Shown here: positions 1 through 7,400 of the stretch, piece after piece
How the letters are laid out: every line of letters begins with the position of its first letter
How positions within the stretch are numbered: the stretch's first letter is position 1
Translations under genes and position numbers: made by a program
Notes under the pieces: generated by a model
Told to the model about the DNA's origin: nothing
What the model saw: only the letters and a program-made list of their open reading frames with translations
The model's database searches: none
NCBI RefSeq assembly: GCF_001984035.1
Contig: NZ_CP019449.1
Location: forward strand, 2,728,001 to 2,792,000
DNA from: Sphingopyxis sp. QXT-31
GTDB taxonomy: Bacteria > Pseudomonadota > Alphaproteobacteria > Sphingomonadales > Sphingomonadaceae
Direction of reading: 5' to 3'
Length of the DNA: 64,000 bases

Positions 1-2251
1 CCAGCGCCTGCGCGAGCAGTTCGTCGATCGGATCGCGCGCCTCGCGCCCCAGCCGCGCATAGAGTCTCCGCCGCCCGTCGATCGGCCCCGACAATATCCT
101 GTCCAGAAAGCGGAAGGGCGTCGTGAAATCGGCCATGCCGAGCAGGTCGCGCAGCGCCGCCATGGTCTCAGCCGGCACCTCCTCCTCACGGTCGCGCAGC
201 GCGCCCCACAGCGACGACGTCCGCGCATGGGCAAAGCCGAACAAGGCTTCCTGTGACCAGCCGAACAAGGGCGAGACGAGCAAAGCCGACAGGTTGAGGT
301 CGTCGAGCGGCTGCACCGCAAAGCGCATCGCCGCGAGCAGATCCTGCACCGCGAGCGGCTGGGTCAGCGCGAAGCGGTCGACGCCCGCGACCGGCACATG
401 GCGCGACTGCAATCGCGCAACGATCCGCGCCGCAAGATCGCGGCGCCGCCGCACGAGGATCAGCACGTCGCCCGGCGCGACGGGGCGCCCGTCCTTGCCG
501 TTGGCGATCCAGTCCTGCACCTCGTCGGCGATCGCGCGCGACAGCCGCAGGCTCGCGGGATCGCTCGCGGCGGCGAGGCTGTCGGCGGCCGGCGCACCCT
601 CGCCGTCCTCGCCCTCGGCCTCGACCGCATCCTCTTCCTCGACACCGTCGAGCGCCTTGCCCACCGGCAGCGGCTGCCACAATTCGACCCGCCCCGGATG
701 CGTGCTCTTGAAAGGCAGCGGCTGTTGTTCACCGCTGTCGAGCCCCATCAATTCGGTTGCGCCTCCCGCGATCCATTGGTCCACCACGTCGAGTACGGCC
801 GGGCTCGACCGGTAATTGGTCACCAGATCAACGCCCTTGAAAGGCCGTCCGCCCTCCGCCGCGCGCTCGCCGAAACGGATTCGCGCCGCCTCGAACGCCG
901 CGGGCTCGGTGCCCTGGAAGCCGAAGATCGCCTGCTTGCGGTCGCCGACGGTGAACATCGTGCGGACGCGCTCGTCCTTCGCGCCCTGCCCGGCGAAAAA
1001 TTCCTCGGCGAGCGAAAGCACGATCGCCCATTGCCGCGCATTGGTGTCCTGCGCCTCGTCGACCAAAATATGGTCGGTGCGCTGGTCGAGCTTGAAACGC
1101 ACCCAGTCGCCAAAATCGCCGCGCCCAAGCAGGTGCAGCGCGATGCCGATCAGATCGTCGAAATCGGCGAGCCCGGCTGCGCGCTTGGCGAGCGCATAGG
1201 CCTCGGCAAAGTGGCTGCCCAGATCCCACGCGGCGGCAAGGTCGTCGGCGACCGCCATCGCCGCCGCGGTCGCGACCAGCGCATCGACCGCGCCGACGAT
1301 GCGCGTCGCGGCGCCCAGGCAATCGTGCATCTTGCCCGTTTCCTTGACGAAATCGGCGCGCAACTCGCCGGTGCCGGTGACGAAGCAACTGCGCAGCGCC
1401 GCCAGCATCGCCCCGCGCCCGGCGGGGTCGGCGTGCAGCCACTCGCCCATCAGTTCGGCACGCGCATCGCCGGTCTTCGTCCCCCAGGCGCGCCCGCTCG
1501 AGGCGACCGCAGCGATATCGGTATCGGCGACCAGCCCGCGTTCGAGCGCCGCGATCTGGAAAGTCGCCGGATCGCCCTGCGGCAGACCGAGCGCGTCGCG
1601 CACGTCGCCCGCCTTGGGCGCGATGCGCGGCTGGTCGGCGCCGCCGAAACGCGCGGCGCAGCGCACGAGAAAGGCGATCGCCGCATCCTGCCCCATCCGC
1701 CGCGACAGCATCGCGGCGACGCTGCGCATGGCCTCGCCGTCGGCATCCTTCTGCCCGAGCAATTTGCCGAGCACCTCGCGCTGCAACGCGCTCGCCTCGC
1801 TGTCCTCCAGCGGACGGAAGCCCGGCAGGATTTTCGCTTCCAATGGAAAGCTCGCGAGCAGCGTCTGGCAAAAGCTGTGGATCGTCTGGACGCGGATCGC
1901 GCCGCCCGGGCTGTCGATCACGGTCGCGAACAGTGATCGCGCGCGGTCGATGATCCCCGGCAGCTCCCAGTCGGCGCCCAGCGCGCGCAGGTCGAGCCGC
2001 AGGTCGCCATCGTCCATCCGCACCCACAGCGCCAGCCGCTCGTGGATGCGGTGCGCCATTTCGGCCGCCCCCGCCTTGGTGAAGGTGATGCACAGGATCG
2101 CCTCGGGCGACACGCCGCCGAGCATCAGCCGCAACACGCGCGCCGACAGCACCTGCGTCTTGCCCGTGCCCGCCGACGCGCCGAGCCAGACATGGTCGTC
2201 GGGGTTCGCCGCGGCGCTCTGGCCGGGGTCGAGATCGAAGAGCCGCGTCAT
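1..2251 (-). CDS. addA: AddA, helicase-nuclease subunit (3' part cut by window edge)
   Basis: Helicase subunit of the AddAB (RecBCD-type) complex that processes double-strand breaks for recombination. Reading the minus strand from ATG at 2251 gives MTRLFDLDPGQ, a Walker A GASAGTGKT at residues 24-32, ITFTKAGAAEM (motif Ia), QTIHSF (Ib), VDEAQDTNARQW (motif II) and GDRKQAIFGFQG (motif III), the UvrD/RecB order. About 750 codons are present. The family is about 1,100-1,200 residues, so the remaining helicase motifs and the C-terminal nuclease lie beyond the left edge. The start overlaps the addB stop as ATGA, which fixes the start and implies coupled translation. Confidence 0.96.
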   Translation of the reverse strand, partial: MTRLFDLDPGQSAAANPDDHVWLGASAGTGKTQVLSARVLRLMLGGVSPEAILCITFTKAGAAEMAHRIHERLALWVRMDDGDLRLDLRALGADWELPGIIDRARSLFATVIDSPGGAIRVQTIHSFCQTLLASFPLEAKILPGFRPLEDSEASALQREVLGKLLGQKDADGEAMRSVAAMLSRRMGQDAAIAFLVRCAARFGGADQPRIAPKAGDVRDALGLPQGDPATFQIAALERGLVADTDIAAVASSGRAWGTKTGDARAELMGEWLHADPAGRGAMLAALRSCFVTGTGELRADFVKETGKMHDCLGAATRIVGAVDALVATAAAMAVADDLAAAWDLGSHFAEAYALAKRAAGLADFDDLIGIALHLLGRGDFGDWVRFKLDQRTDHILVDEAQDTNARQWAIVLSLAEEFFAGQGAKDERVRTMFTVGDRKQAIFGFQGTEPAAFEAARIRFGERAAEGGRPFKGVDLVTNYRSSPAVLDVVDQWIAGGATELMGLDSGEQQPLPFKSTHPGRVELWQPLPVGKALDGVEEEDAVEAEGEDGEGAPAADSLAAASDPASLRLSRAIADEVQDWIANGKDGRPVAPGDVLILVRRRRDLAARIVARLQSRHVPVAGVDRFALTQPLAVQDLLAAMRFAVQPLDDLNLSALLVSPLFGWSQEALFGFAHARTSSLWGALRDREEEVPAETMAALRDLLGMADFTTPFRFLDRILSGPIDGRRRLYARLGREARDPIDELLAQAL

Positions 2252-5200
2252 GCCGCGCCGCCGTCGTCGAGCGTGCCGCCGTCGCCGCGCCCGAACCATT
2301 CGTCGCGTCGCATCAGCTGGTCGAAGTCGGTATAACGCCGCCCGGCATCGCCCGGCACGAAGGGTTCCTGCCCGAGCAGGAAGCGCGCGCTGAGATCGGC
2401 AAGCGCCTTGGCGGCGCGCTCGACGGCTTCGTCGGCCGTCTTCAGCGCGCGCCGCCCGCCGTGCGTCGGCGACACCTTGCCCTCCTCGCCCTTCGCCCGG
2501 TCGCGCTTCAGGCTCCAATATTCGAGGGCTCCGACCGGTGCCGCGTCGAGCCCGTCGGCCTGTCCCGCTTCGGCGATCAGCCCGAGCAGCCCGAGCTGGT
2601 TGTCGAGCCCCGCCGCTGCCGCGGTGCCGGACGGCGCCGCGCCGCTCTTGTAATCGACGATCGCGAGGCTGCCGTCGGCGAGTTGGTCGATGCGGTCGGC
2701 CTTGCCGTGCAGCCGGATGCCATCGACGACCATCGCGCCCTTGACCTCGCTCGCCACCGGCCAGCGGGTCTTGCGCTCGGCCCAGACGCGCTCCGCCGCC
2801 CAGCGCAGCGAGGGAACGATGCGCGGCAGCCAGAAGGCGCGCGCCAGCGCGTCGAGCGCGGGATCCGCGGCGAGCGCCGTCAGCTCCTTCTCAAGCGCCG
2901 CCTCGGTCATCCCGGCGCGCTGCCAATCCTCAAGCAGCTTGTGAACGCGCGTGCCGAACCATTTGGCGTCGGGCCCCTGGCTCAGCGGGTCGAGCGCGCT
3001 CAGCCGCAGGATCTTCGTCGCGTAAAAGGCAAAGGGATCGCGCGCGAGCTGGTCGACCCCGGTGACGCTGATCGCATCGGGGCGGGCCTCCGGCGGCGGC
3101 ACGACAGCAGGTCGCGGCGCGGGCGCCGGATCGCCCGGCGCCACATCGAGCAGCGCAGCCAGCGCCGTCACCACTTGCCCGCCGATTTGCGCCGCGGGCA
3201 ATTCGCCCGCGAGCGCGCTCAGCCGCAACCAGAAGCGCGACGCGACCGCCGGGTCGCCGCCGCTGCGCAAAGCGCGCGTCACCACCACCTTGCTTGCCGC
3301 GAGCGCGCCGGCGAAATCATGCGCCGCCATGCCCTGCTGGCGTTCGGGCGCTGCGAGACCGAGCAGGCGGCGGATTCCCGGCGCGAGCCAGGGGTCGGGG
3401 CTCAGTGCCTGCGGCCAGCGCCCTTCGTCGAGCCCGCCGAGGATCATCACATCGGCGCGCTGCAACCGCGCCTCGAGCAGCCCCCAGATGAACAGCCGCG
3501 GATGCCCGCCATAGGGCGGCCGCACGCTCTCGCCGCCGAGCAGGTCGGCGAGCATCGCGGGGAAATCGTTCGGCGCGACGAGCGCCGGCCCGGCGCCCTT
3601 GGCCAGCGCCCAGCGGTCGAACAGGTCCGCGAGCTGCCGCCCCGCCGGCCCCGCCCACACCGCATCGCCGGTGAGCCAGCCGAGCGCCGCCTGCAGTGCT
3701 GCTAGCAGGCTCGTCGGCGGCACCGCCGCACCGGCGCTCAGCGGCGCAAGATGCGCGCCCAGACCCGCGACCAGCTCGCCCCACCAGTCGTGCAGCCCCG
3801 CCGCCGCGCCATGACCCGGCGCCTTGCTGTCGGTGGCGAATGTCGCGAGACGCACCGACACCCCGTCCCAGCCCGGCGTTAGCCCCGGCTCGCGCAGCAA
3901 CAGGTCGAGCCGCCGGACCTGATCGAGCCAGGGCAGCCGCGCCTCGCCCTTGCGCACGAGCGGGTGGCTCAGCACGGTCAGCAGCCGCACCGGATCGAAA
4001 CGCGCCGCCAATTCGGCGAGCCCCAGCAGCAAGGTGCCCGGCGGCAATTTCGCGAGCGGCCGCCCCGCACTGTCATCGACCGTTATGTCCCAGCGCGCCA
4101 GCGCGCTCGCGACACGCTCGGCCAGCGCGCGGTCGGGGGTGACCAGCGCTGCGGTACGTCCTGGGGTCTCGATCGCCGCGCGCATCATCAGCGCGATCCC
4201 CTGCGCCTCCTGCCCGTCGTCGGCGAAGACGGCGCCCGACAGCCCGGCGATCTCTGCCGAGAGGTCGGTCTTCTCCTGCCAGCGCGCAGTGTACGCAGCC
4301 GGCGCGAAGAGCAAGGACACGAAATCGGCGCGCGCGTCGGGGCCGTCGAAATCCGACACGCCCTCCCACATCTGCACCTCGCCGCGCGCAACGCCCATGC
4401 GGCCGAGCAGCAGCTTCAGATGATATTGCGGATGCGTTTCGAGTGGCCGCGCCACATTGTCGGGGTCGGCGGCGACCGGCCCCAGCGCCTCCCACTCTTC
4501 TTCCGCCATGCCGAGGTCGAGCCCCGGCAGCACGACCATGCCGCGCTCCATGTCGGCGACGGTGCGCAGCAGCCGCGTGATCGCGGGCGCCGCAGTGGTG
4601 ATCCCCGCCGCGACCACGAAGCGCGCTGGCGGCGCGACACGCCAGCCCTGGCTCACCCGGTCGAGCAGGCGATTGCGCCGCTCGGCGCGGTCGATCATCC
4701 CCACGCGTTCGAGCTCGGCTGGCCAATGCTCGACGAGCAAACGCAGCCGCTCCCACGACGCCTGCCAATGCTGCGCGAGGTCGCCCAGCACCGCTTCGAT
4801 CTCACCGAGCCGCGCGGGCGCGACCTCCTCATAATGGAGCTGGTCGATCACGCGCGCCAGCCCTTCGGCGAGCTGGAAGGCGGCCGCACCGGTGATCGCT
4901 TCCTCGCCGACGGGCTTGTGCTGCTCGATCAGCGCCGCGAGCATCAGCCGCCGCCGCAGCGGGTCGATCGCGGGCGGCAGGATTCCGCTCTCGTCGATCG
5001 GGTCGAGCGCCAGCGCGACCTCCTCGTCGAGGTCGGCGTCGCCGATCACCGCGAGCCGCGGCATCAGCAGGCCGTTCCCGCCCGCGCGCACGAACGCCGC
5101 CTGCACCGCGCTACGCGCCCGGTTGCTCGGCAGCAGGATCAGCCCTTCGGCGAGCCCCAGCCCCCCGTCGGCGAAGCGGGCGATCAGCCCGGCGGCGAGC

Positions 5201-5259
5201 GCGTCGGCAAAGGCCCGCTGGACCGGGATCGAGAAAATCGTGGGCTTGGCGTCAGCCAT
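2248..5259 (-). CDS. addB: AddB, double-strand break repair subunit
   Basis: Partner of AddA, 1,003 residues. The N-terminal half is a degenerate helicase-like fold (ILLPSNRARSA near residue 40 where a Walker A would sit). The C-terminal part carries a PD-(D/E)XK nuclease core: GKADRIDQL followed by IVDYKSG. There is no cysteine anywhere in the protein, so the Cys-ligated iron-sulfur staple of Bacillus AddB is absent. It starts 8 nt inside the end of murU and overlaps addA by 4 nt, so repair genes and cell-wall recycling genes share one message. Confidence 0.96.
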   Translation of the reverse strand: MADAKPTIFSIPVQRAFADALAAGLIARFADGGLGLAEGLILLPSNRARSAVQAAFVRAGGNGLLMPRLAVIGDADLDEEVALALDPIDESGILPPAIDPLRRRLMLAALIEQHKPVGEEAITGAAAFQLAEGLARVIDQLHYEEVAPARLGEIEAVLGDLAQHWQASWERLRLLVEHWPAELERVGMIDRAERRNRLLDRVSQGWRVAPPARFVVAAGITTAAPAITRLLRTVADMERGMVVLPGLDLGMAEEEWEALGPVAADPDNVARPLETHPQYHLKLLLGRMGVARGEVQMWEGVSDFDGPDARADFVSLLFAPAAYTARWQEKTDLSAEIAGLSGAVFADDGQEAQGIALMMRAAIETPGRTAALVTPDRALAERVASALARWDITVDDSAGRPLAKLPPGTLLLGLAELAARFDPVRLLTVLSHPLVRKGEARLPWLDQVRRLDLLLREPGLTPGWDGVSVRLATFATDSKAPGHGAAAGLHDWWGELVAGLGAHLAPLSAGAAVPPTSLLAALQAALGWLTGDAVWAGPAGRQLADLFDRWALAKGAGPALVAPNDFPAMLADLLGGESVRPPYGGHPRLFIWGLLEARLQRADVMILGGLDEGRWPQALSPDPWLAPGIRRLLGLAAPERQQGMAAHDFAGALAASKVVVTRALRSGGDPAVASRFWLRLSALAGELPAAQIGGQVVTALAALLDVAPGDPAPAPRPAVVPPPEARPDAISVTGVDQLARDPFAFYATKILRLSALDPLSQGPDAKWFGTRVHKLLEDWQRAGMTEAALEKELTALAADPALDALARAFWLPRIVPSLRWAAERVWAERKTRWPVASEVKGAMVVDGIRLHGKADRIDQLADGSLAIVDYKSGAAPSGTAAAAGLDNQLGLLGLIAEAGQADGLDAAPVGALEYWSLKRDRAKGEEGKVSPTHGGRRALKTADEAVERAAKALADLSARFLLGQEPFVPGDAGRRYTDFDQLMRRDEWFGRGDGGTLDDGGAA

Positions 5260-5971
5260 CCGTCAGCGCGGCTTCGGTCGGTGCGATGCTCGCCGGGGTG
5301 CCGACGTCGAACCACTGCCCCATGTGCGACAGGCCATAGAGCCGCCCCGCGGCGATCGCGCGGTCCCAGAAGATGTTCGTCGAAAAGGGCCCCTCGGGCG
5401 CGTCGACGAGCAGCCGCCGCGACACGAGCTGGACCCCGGTGTAGACGAAGGGCGCGATCCGCCCGGGCTTGCGGCGCGACAGGCGGCCGACCGGGTCCAT
5501 GTGGAAATCGCCGCGCCCGCCGTGCCCCGTCGCGCTCGCCTGGCGGATCACCAGCAGCAGCGCGTCCATCCGCTCGCCGTCCCAGTGGCGCGCAAGCTGC
5601 TCGATGCTGTCCTGCGGCCCGTCGGTCCAGATATTGTCGCTGTTGACGATCAGGATCGGGTCGCCGGTGAGCTGCGGCAGTGCCTTCATCATGCCGCCGC
5701 CGGTTTCGAGCAGCAGGTCGCGCTCGTCCGAAATCGCGATGGTGAAGCTGCGCTTCTGCGCCGCGAGATGCGCCTCCAACGCGTCGGCGAGATAATGGAC
5801 GTTGACCACGACATGGCCGACCCCCGCCGCCTCGATCCGGTCGAGGCTATGGTCGATCAGCGCCTTGCCCGCGACGCGCACCAGCGGCTTGGGGCGGGTG
5901 GCGGTGAGCGGGCGCATGCGTTTGCCGAGCCCGGCCGCCATGACCATCGCGCTTTCGATCTTCGCGGTCAT
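5252..5971 (-). CDS. murU: MurU-type nucleotidyltransferase (MurNAc-1-P uridylyltransferase)
   Basis: Sugar-phosphate nucleotidyltransferase of 239 residues. The nucleotide-binding motif AAGLGKRMRPLT is at residues 12-23, a TRPKPL lysine motif follows, and IVNSDNIW supplies the metal-binding Asp. Together with the kinase just upstream it matches the AmgK-MurU pair, which turns recovered MurNAc into UDP-MurNAc and bypasses de novo, fosfomycin-sensitive MurA synthesis (known from Pseudomonas and Caulobacter). Its start overlaps the amgK stop (ATGA). Sequence alone would also allow another NDP-sugar pyrophosphorylase; the partner gene makes MurU the best call. Confidence 0.85.
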   Translation of the reverse strand: MTAKIESAMVMAAGLGKRMRPLTATRPKPLVRVAGKALIDHSLDRIEAAGVGHVVVNVHYLADALEAHLAAQKRSFTIAISDERDLLLETGGGMMKALPQLTGDPILIVNSDNIWTDGPQDSIEQLARHWDGERMDALLLVIRQASATGHGGRGDFHMDPVGRLSRRKPGRIAPFVYTGVQLVSRRLLVDAPEGPFSTNIFWDRAIAAGRLYGLSHMGQWFDVGTPASIAPTEAALTDG

Positions 5972-6951
5972 GCTTTATATTCTTCCCACGCCGCCGCGCG
6001 CTTGTCGGCGGGCACATTCTCGTCGAACCACGCCTTCACCGCCGCGAGCGCGGGATGCGCGAGGTCGCGTTCGAGCAGCCCCCACATGCGCGGCTGGAAC
6101 TGGCGGTATCCGGGCTTGCCGTCGCGCTTCCACAGCCGGACGAACACCCCCAGGATGCGCGTGTTGCGCTGCGCCGCGAGCGCCCAGTATGCGTCCTCGA
6201 TATTACGGCCGGTCGCCCCCTGGTAGCGCGCAAGCATCGCCGCCTCGACCGCCGGGGTGACGTCGCGCCGCGCATCCTCGAGCACCGAGGCGAGGTCATA
6301 GGCGGGATGACCGACCAGCGCGTCCTGGAAATCGAGCAGGCCGTAGTGCTGGGCGCCCTCCTGGCCCTCGACCAGCATGATATTCTCGGCATGGAAATCG
6401 CGCAGCACGGTGACGCGCGGCAGCCCGTCGGTCTCGACCGGCAGCAGCGCCGCCTGCCACGCCGCGCGGAAGGCGTCGCGGTCGACCTCCAGTCCCAGCG
6501 CCGGGCAATACCAGTCGCTGAACAGCATCAGCTCGTCCAGCCACTGGTCGAGCCCGTGCACCGGCAGCCCGCCCATCGGCGGCCGGGCGTGGAGGTGGAC
6601 CAGCAGGTCGGTGAGACCCGCGTAATATTCCCCTTCGCGGTGCAGCGCGGCGTCGACCGTCTCGCGCAACCGCACGTCGCCGAAATCCTCGATCAGCAGC
6701 ATCCCGCGCTTGAGGTCGCGCGCGAAGATCGTCGGCGCGTTGAGCCCCTGGTCGCAGAGGAATTCGGCGACCGCGATGAAGGGCCGCGGATCTTCCTCGG
6801 GCGGCGGCGCGTCCATCAGCACCGCACGGCGATCGCCATCAACGACACGGAAATAGCGGCGGAAGGAGGCATCGCCCGCGAGCGGCAATATCTCGGCGCC
6901 GCCCCAGCCATGCGCGGCAAGGAAGGCGGGCGCATAAGCGGGCGGAATCAT
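5968..6951 (-). CDS. amgK: AmgK-type anomeric sugar kinase (MurNAc/GlcNAc)
   Basis: Aminoglycoside-phosphotransferase-fold kinase, 327 residues from ATG 6951. That start overlaps the tsaE stop as ATGA; an in-frame ATG at 6963 is possible. Motifs are GDASFRRYFRV near the N-terminus, the catalytic loop LRDFHAENIM and the metal-binding LLDFQDALVGHPAYDL, the pattern of AmgK rather than of resistance enzymes. Expected role: ATP-dependent phosphorylation of MurNAc/GlcNAc at the anomeric carbon in peptidoglycan recycling, feeding MurU. Confidence 0.85.
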   Translation of the reverse strand: MIPPAYAPAFLAAHGWGGAEILPLAGDASFRRYFRVVDGDRRAVLMDAPPPEEDPRPFIAVAEFLCDQGLNAPTIFARDLKRGMLLIEDFGDVRLRETVDAALHREGEYYAGLTDLLVHLHARPPMGGLPVHGLDQWLDELMLFSDWYCPALGLEVDRDAFRAAWQAALLPVETDGLPRVTVLRDFHAENIMLVEGQEGAQHYGLLDFQDALVGHPAYDLASVLEDARRDVTPAVEAAMLARYQGATGRNIEDAYWALAAQRNTRILGVFVRLWKRDGKPGYRQFQPRMWGLLERDLAHPALAAVKAWFDENVPADKRAAAWEEYKA

Positions 6952-7400
6952 CGGAGCGGCCATCGGCTCCCCCAAGACGTCGGCACCGCGGCTGTCAAGA
7001 CGCGCGCGTTGCCGCTCCCCGAAATCCGGATCGACAGCGCGCCGGGCCAACCATCGGCGCCCAGCCGCTCGGGCCATTCGATGAGCAACGCGCCGTCATA
7101 GAGATAGTCGTCGAGCCCCAGCTCGATCAGCTCCGCCTCGTCCTCGATCCGGTAGAGATCGACATGCGCGATGGGCAGGTCGACCTCGGGCGGCGCATAG
7201 GGCTGGACGATCGCAAAGGTCGGGCTCGGCGCCTCGCCGGCCAGCCCGCGCGCCTTCAGCATCGCGCGCGCCAGCGTCGTCTTGCCCGCGCCGAGATCGC
7301 CCGACAGCAGCACGACATCACCCGGCGCCAGCGCGGCGCCGATGGCCGCGCCAATGCGCTCGGCCTCGGCCAGCGTATAATCGCAGCGGTATTCGGTCAT
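6948..7400 (-). CDS. tsaE: TsaE, tRNA t6A-modification ATPase
   Basis: P-loop ATPase of 150 residues that works with TsaB and TsaD to make N6-threonylcarbamoyl-adenosine at tRNA position 37. Walker A GDLGAGKTT is at residues 34-42; a PSPTF motif and the family segment IAHVDLYRIEDEAEL follow. Length is normal for the family. The start overlaps the divL-like stop as ATGA. No tsaB or tsaD is in the window; the t6A-related gene mtaB lies at 44.8 kb. Confidence 0.95.
   Translation of the reverse strand: MTEYRCDYTLAEAERIGAAIGAALAPGDVVLLSGDLGAGKTTLARAMLKARGLAGEAPSPTFAIVQPYAPPEVDLPIAHVDLYRIEDEAELIELGLDDYLYDGALLIEWPERLGADGWPGALSIRISGSGNARVLTAAVPTSWGSRWPLR

Noticed and set aside
828..2093. Minus-strand frame inside addA
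   Set aside because: Out of phase with the addA frame that carries all helicase motifs.
5968..6951. Aminoglycoside resistance kinase
   Set aside because: Catalytic loop and DFQDA motif, and the murU neighbour, fit the sugar kinase AmgK instead.
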